Of a stretch of 64,000 bases of DNA, positions 61,785 to 64,000 are shown in pieces. The number at the start of each line of letters is the position of its first letter. The first letter of the stretch is position 1. The translations under genes and the position numbers were made by a program. The stretch is from Ornithinimicrobium laminariae (GTDB lineage: Bacteria; Actinomycetota; Actinomycetes; Actinomycetales; Dermatophilaceae): the NCBI RefSeq assembly GCF_019457945.1, contig NZ_JAHZSU010000002.1, positions 310,001 through 374,000 of the forward strand. Reading direction: 5' to 3'. The notes under the pieces are model-generated. The model was not told the origin of the DNA. It saw nothing but the letters and a program-made list of their open reading frames with translations, and made no database searches.

Positions 61785-63480
61785 GCGTTGCCTTCTCCCG
61801 TGCCCGCTCCTCAGCCCAGTCCAGATCGGGCCCATCGGTCTTAGCGCTGCGCATGGCCGAGGCGGCTTCGATGATGACCCAAACCGCGCATACCAGGATG
61901 ACGATGTCGAGGCCCAGCAGCAGCCAGTTCTGGTCATTCCAGAAGGTGCCCATCTGCACAAACAGGGCGAACACCGACATGCTCAACACAAACACTAGCG
62001 GGATGATCAGCGGCATCGCGCTCCGTCCTCGTCGCAGCACCATGACCGCAACAACCGAGAGCGTCAGACCGGCCATCAACTGGTTAGTCGTGCCAAACAA
62101 CGGCCAGATCAACATGCCACCGGACCCGTCCGAGCCAGCGCCGAAAGTCAGGCCGACAGCAACGATCAGGGCAATGATGGTCGAGGAGCCCTTGCCCAAC
62201 TTCACGCCAGCAACTTCGCCCATCTCCTGGACGACAAAGCGTTGCAGGCGCACGCCGGTGTCCATCGTGGTGGCAGCAAACAAGATAGCCGTCGTCGCCA
62301 GGATCGTGTTGGCCAACGAGGCCGGCAGGCCCAGACCGTTCTCGACAATCGCGCCGCCGCCCTGCACAAAGGCACCAACGCTGCCCGCACCAAACTCGCT
62401 GTATGTCGCTTGCCACGCTTCGAGGGTGGCGAACCCGGCCGTCGTGGCCAGGATGGCGCCAAGGGCCAACAGGCCTTCGCCCACTGCACCGAAATAGCCA
62501 ACGAATCGGACGTCGGTTTCCTTGTCCAACTGCTTGGAACTTGTGCCCGAACACACCATTCCGTGAAATCCAGACAAAGCGCCACAAGCGATCGTCACGA
62601 ACAGCAACGGAATGATGCCCGGGGTCCCTTCGGGGACGTTCTGGTTAATGGCAGGAGCGACGATGGTCGGCGACGCGATCAGGACCGAGGCATACAGCAG
62701 GCCTAGCGCGACGAACAGTTGCAGACCGTTGATGTAGTCGCGCGGTTGCAGCAACATCCACACCGGCAGGACCGAGGCGACTCCGGCATACAGGAAGAGC
62801 AGGATGATCCAGACCGAGTTGGCTGGCAGGCCAAAGGTCGAGTCCGGCAGCGAGATCGGGACGGCGTTGCCCAGCAGGATCAGGGCATACAGCGCGATGA
62901 CACCGAGCACTGAGGCGAGGCCGAGTCCGCCCCAACCGCGGCGCAGCACCTGACCAATCACGATGGCAACGGCAATCGCACCCCACGTCGGGATGACGGC
63001 GGTCGGCGTCGAGACCAGCAAGCCAGCAATCACCACAGCAAACGCGGCGTTGACCATCAACAACAACAGGAAGATCACGACCAGGAAGAGGCGACTGCCA
63101 CGCTTGCCGATGTAGCGCTCGGACAGCGCTCCCATCGACTTGCCCTTATTGCGGCTGGAGGCCCACAGCGCACCCATGTCGTGCGCACCGGCAAAAAAGA
63201 CAGTGCCGATCGTGACCCACAGGAAGGCAGGCAGCCAACCCCAAATCACTGCGATGGCAGGACCCACGATGGGAGCCGCACCCGCGACGGAGGTGAAGTG
63301 GTGCCCCCAGAGCACAAATTTGTTGGTCGGGACGAAGTCAACGCCGTCCGCAAGGTCGTGCGACGGTGTCACTCCATCTGGCTGGAGGGCATAAACTTTG
63401 GTGGCCAAAAACCGCGAATACAGCACGTATCCCGTGATGATCATGCCGATACCGATGAGCGCCAACGCAATTGAACTCAT
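61780..63480 (-). CDS. cstA: Carbon starvation protein CstA family transporter
   Basis: Membrane protein of 566 residues with about 15 helices, the short (BtsT-like) length of many actinobacterial forms. Motifs seen: VPTNKFVLWGHHFTSVAGAAPIVGPA in two halves (50-75), FAGAHDMGALWASSRNKGKS, and the CSGTSSKQLDKETDVRFVGY region. CstA proteins take up peptides or pyruvate when carbon is short; pyruvate is better supported in recent work. It is followed 117 bp upstream by a response regulator gene on the same strand, which could control it, as in the BtsSR/YpdAB circuits; that link is inference. Confidence 0.92.
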   Translation of the reverse strand: MSSIALALIGIGMIITGYVLYSRFLATKVYALQPDGVTPSHDLADGVDFVPTNKFVLWGHHFTSVAGAAPIVGPAIAVIWGWLPAFLWVTIGTVFFAGAHDMGALWASSRNKGKSMGALSERYIGKRGSRLFLVVIFLLLLMVNAAFAVVIAGLLVSTPTAVIPTWGAIAVAIVIGQVLRRGWGGLGLASVLGVIALYALILLGNAVPISLPDSTFGLPANSVWIILLFLYAGVASVLPVWMLLQPRDYINGLQLFVALGLLYASVLIASPTIVAPAINQNVPEGTPGIIPLLFVTIACGALSGFHGMVCSGTSSKQLDKETDVRFVGYFGAVGEGLLALGAILATTAGFATLEAWQATYSEFGAGSVGAFVQGGGAIVENGLGLPASLANTILATTAILFAATTMDTGVRLQRFVVQEMGEVAGVKLGKGSSTIIALIVAVGLTFGAGSDGSGGMLIWPLFGTTNQLMAGLTLSVVAVMVLRRGRSAMPLIIPLVFVLSMSVFALFVQMGTFWNDQNWLLLGLDIVILVCAVWVIIEAASAMRSAKTDGPDLDWAEERAREKATR

Positions 63481-63596
63481 GGACTAACCCCTTGCCTACA
63501 ACCTCGTCGTTCACCGGCCCCTGCCGAGCACAGAGCATCGTTGCTCCGCGCCAATTCTGACTATCGCTCACGGACTCGCGGACCGCAACCAAGGGA

Positions 63597-64000
63597 CTAC
63601 AGCAGTCGCCGATCCATCGCCCAGGCAGTGAGTTCATGCCGAGATGACAACTGCAGTTTGCGCAGCACTGCAGACACGTGGGTTTCCACCGTTTTGACCG
63701 AGATGTAGAGCTCTTTGGCCACCTCTTTGTATTGGTAGCCGCGAGCGATCAGCCGCATCACTTCTCGCTCGCGTTTGCTGAGGCGGTCGAGCTCTTCGTC
63801 GACCTCGGCGATCTCCCCCGCGGCAGCGCCAAAGGCGTCCAGAACAAACCCGGCCAACCGTGGGCTAAACACCGCGTCGCCCTCGGATACCCGCACGATC
63901 GCCGACGCTAAATCAGCTGAGCTAATTGTTTTGGTGACATAGCCGCGAGCGCCAGAGCGGATGACGGTGATCACGTCGTCCGCGGCATCTGAGACCGAGA
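63597..64000 (-). CDS. LuxR-family response regulator, C-terminal part (cut by window edge)
   Basis: About 134 residues are visible, running off the right edge. The end of the receiver domain is GARGYVTKTISSADLASAI with the conserved Lys of the phospho-switch. After a linker, the GerE/LuxR helix-turn-helix reads LSKREREVMRLIARGYQYKE, then VAKELYISVKTVETHVSAVL. It is a NarL-type response regulator that should be phosphorylated by a sensor kinase encoded further right. CstA follows in the same direction and may be a target or a co-transcribed gene. Confidence 0.92.
   Translation of the reverse strand, partial: SVSDAADDVITVIRSGARGYVTKTISSADLASAIVRVSEGDAVFSPRLAGFVLDAFGAAAGEIAEVDEELDRLSKREREVMRLIARGYQYKEVAKELYISVKTVETHVSAVLRKLQLSSRHELTAWAMDRRLL

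Overview
The window is bacterial chromosomal DNA, almost certainly from an actinomycete (Actinomycetota, probably order Micrococcales). This placement is inferred from high-GC codon use, frequent GTG/TTG starts, actinobacterial families (DUF6314, DUF4397 with a class F sortase, the exonuclease-less PolA-like polymerase, a CWB2-repeat amidase) and an ilvB attenuator of the corynebacterial type. No species can be named from sequence alone. Genes are densely packed, often with 1-8 nt overlaps, and there is no sign of prophage, integrase, transposase or CRISPR.

Layout. 1-2.4 kb: partial DHA2-type MFS exporter, hemolysin III/TrhA-like membrane protein, DUF2200, a GyrI-like protein and a YdeI-type protein. 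2.4-6.1 kb (minus): S66 LD-carboxypeptidase and the methionine importer metQ-metN-metI. 6.5-8.4 kb (plus): alkyl sulfatase, divergent from metQ. 8.4-10.9 kb (minus): SRPBCC protein, hotdog thioesterase coupled to a lipoprotein, and a small DUF4357-like gene. 10.9-20.3 kb: alpha/beta hydrolase, geranylgeranyl-reductase-like flavoprotein, Na/Pi symporter, GH13 oligo-1,6-glucosidase-like enzyme, CocE/NonD hydrolase coupled to DUF6314, aldo/keto reductase and an anchored hypothetical. 20.3-27.9 kb (minus): a four-gene ABC exporter with two very large FtsX-type permeases and two ATPases, one carrying an AbrB-like tail. 28-31.1 kb: PGRP-type amidase with CWB2 repeats, and pirin. 31.2-32 kb: back-to-back remnants of a PIG-L deacetylase and a membrane acyltransferase. 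32.1-35.1 kb (plus): two translationally coupled SPFH proteins. 35.2-38.5 kb: class F sortase with DUF4397 exoprotein, divergent from an anchored hypothetical and a CopD-like protein. 38.5-42.3 kb: ElaA-type acetyltransferase, HhH-PHP protein, tRNA-Glu/Asp/Phe, PolA-like polymerase. 42.4-47 kb: haloperoxidase-like hydrolase facing an OpuC-type osmolyte importer. 47.1-54.3 kb (minus): leader peptide/attenuator, ilvB, ilvN (short), ilvC, ilvD, then a 65-bp palindrome and a PhzE-like chorismate-using synthase. 54.5-58.9 kb: AraC regulator divergent from a polyol-type ABC importer without its own ATPase. 59-64 kb: DJ-1/PfpI protein, lpd, VOC protein, CstA, and a partial LuxR-type response regulator.

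The clearest functional units are MetNIQ, the attenuated ilvBNCD operon, the OpuC system, the AraC/polyol importer and the FtsX exporter. The features most worth following are the long perfect palindrome upstream of the PhzE-like gene, the truncated IlvN, the AbrB-tailed ATPase, the sortase without an evident catalytic Arg next to a substrate candidate without LPXTG, and the double gene remnant at 31.2-32 kb. Nothing here is clearly a wholly new system.
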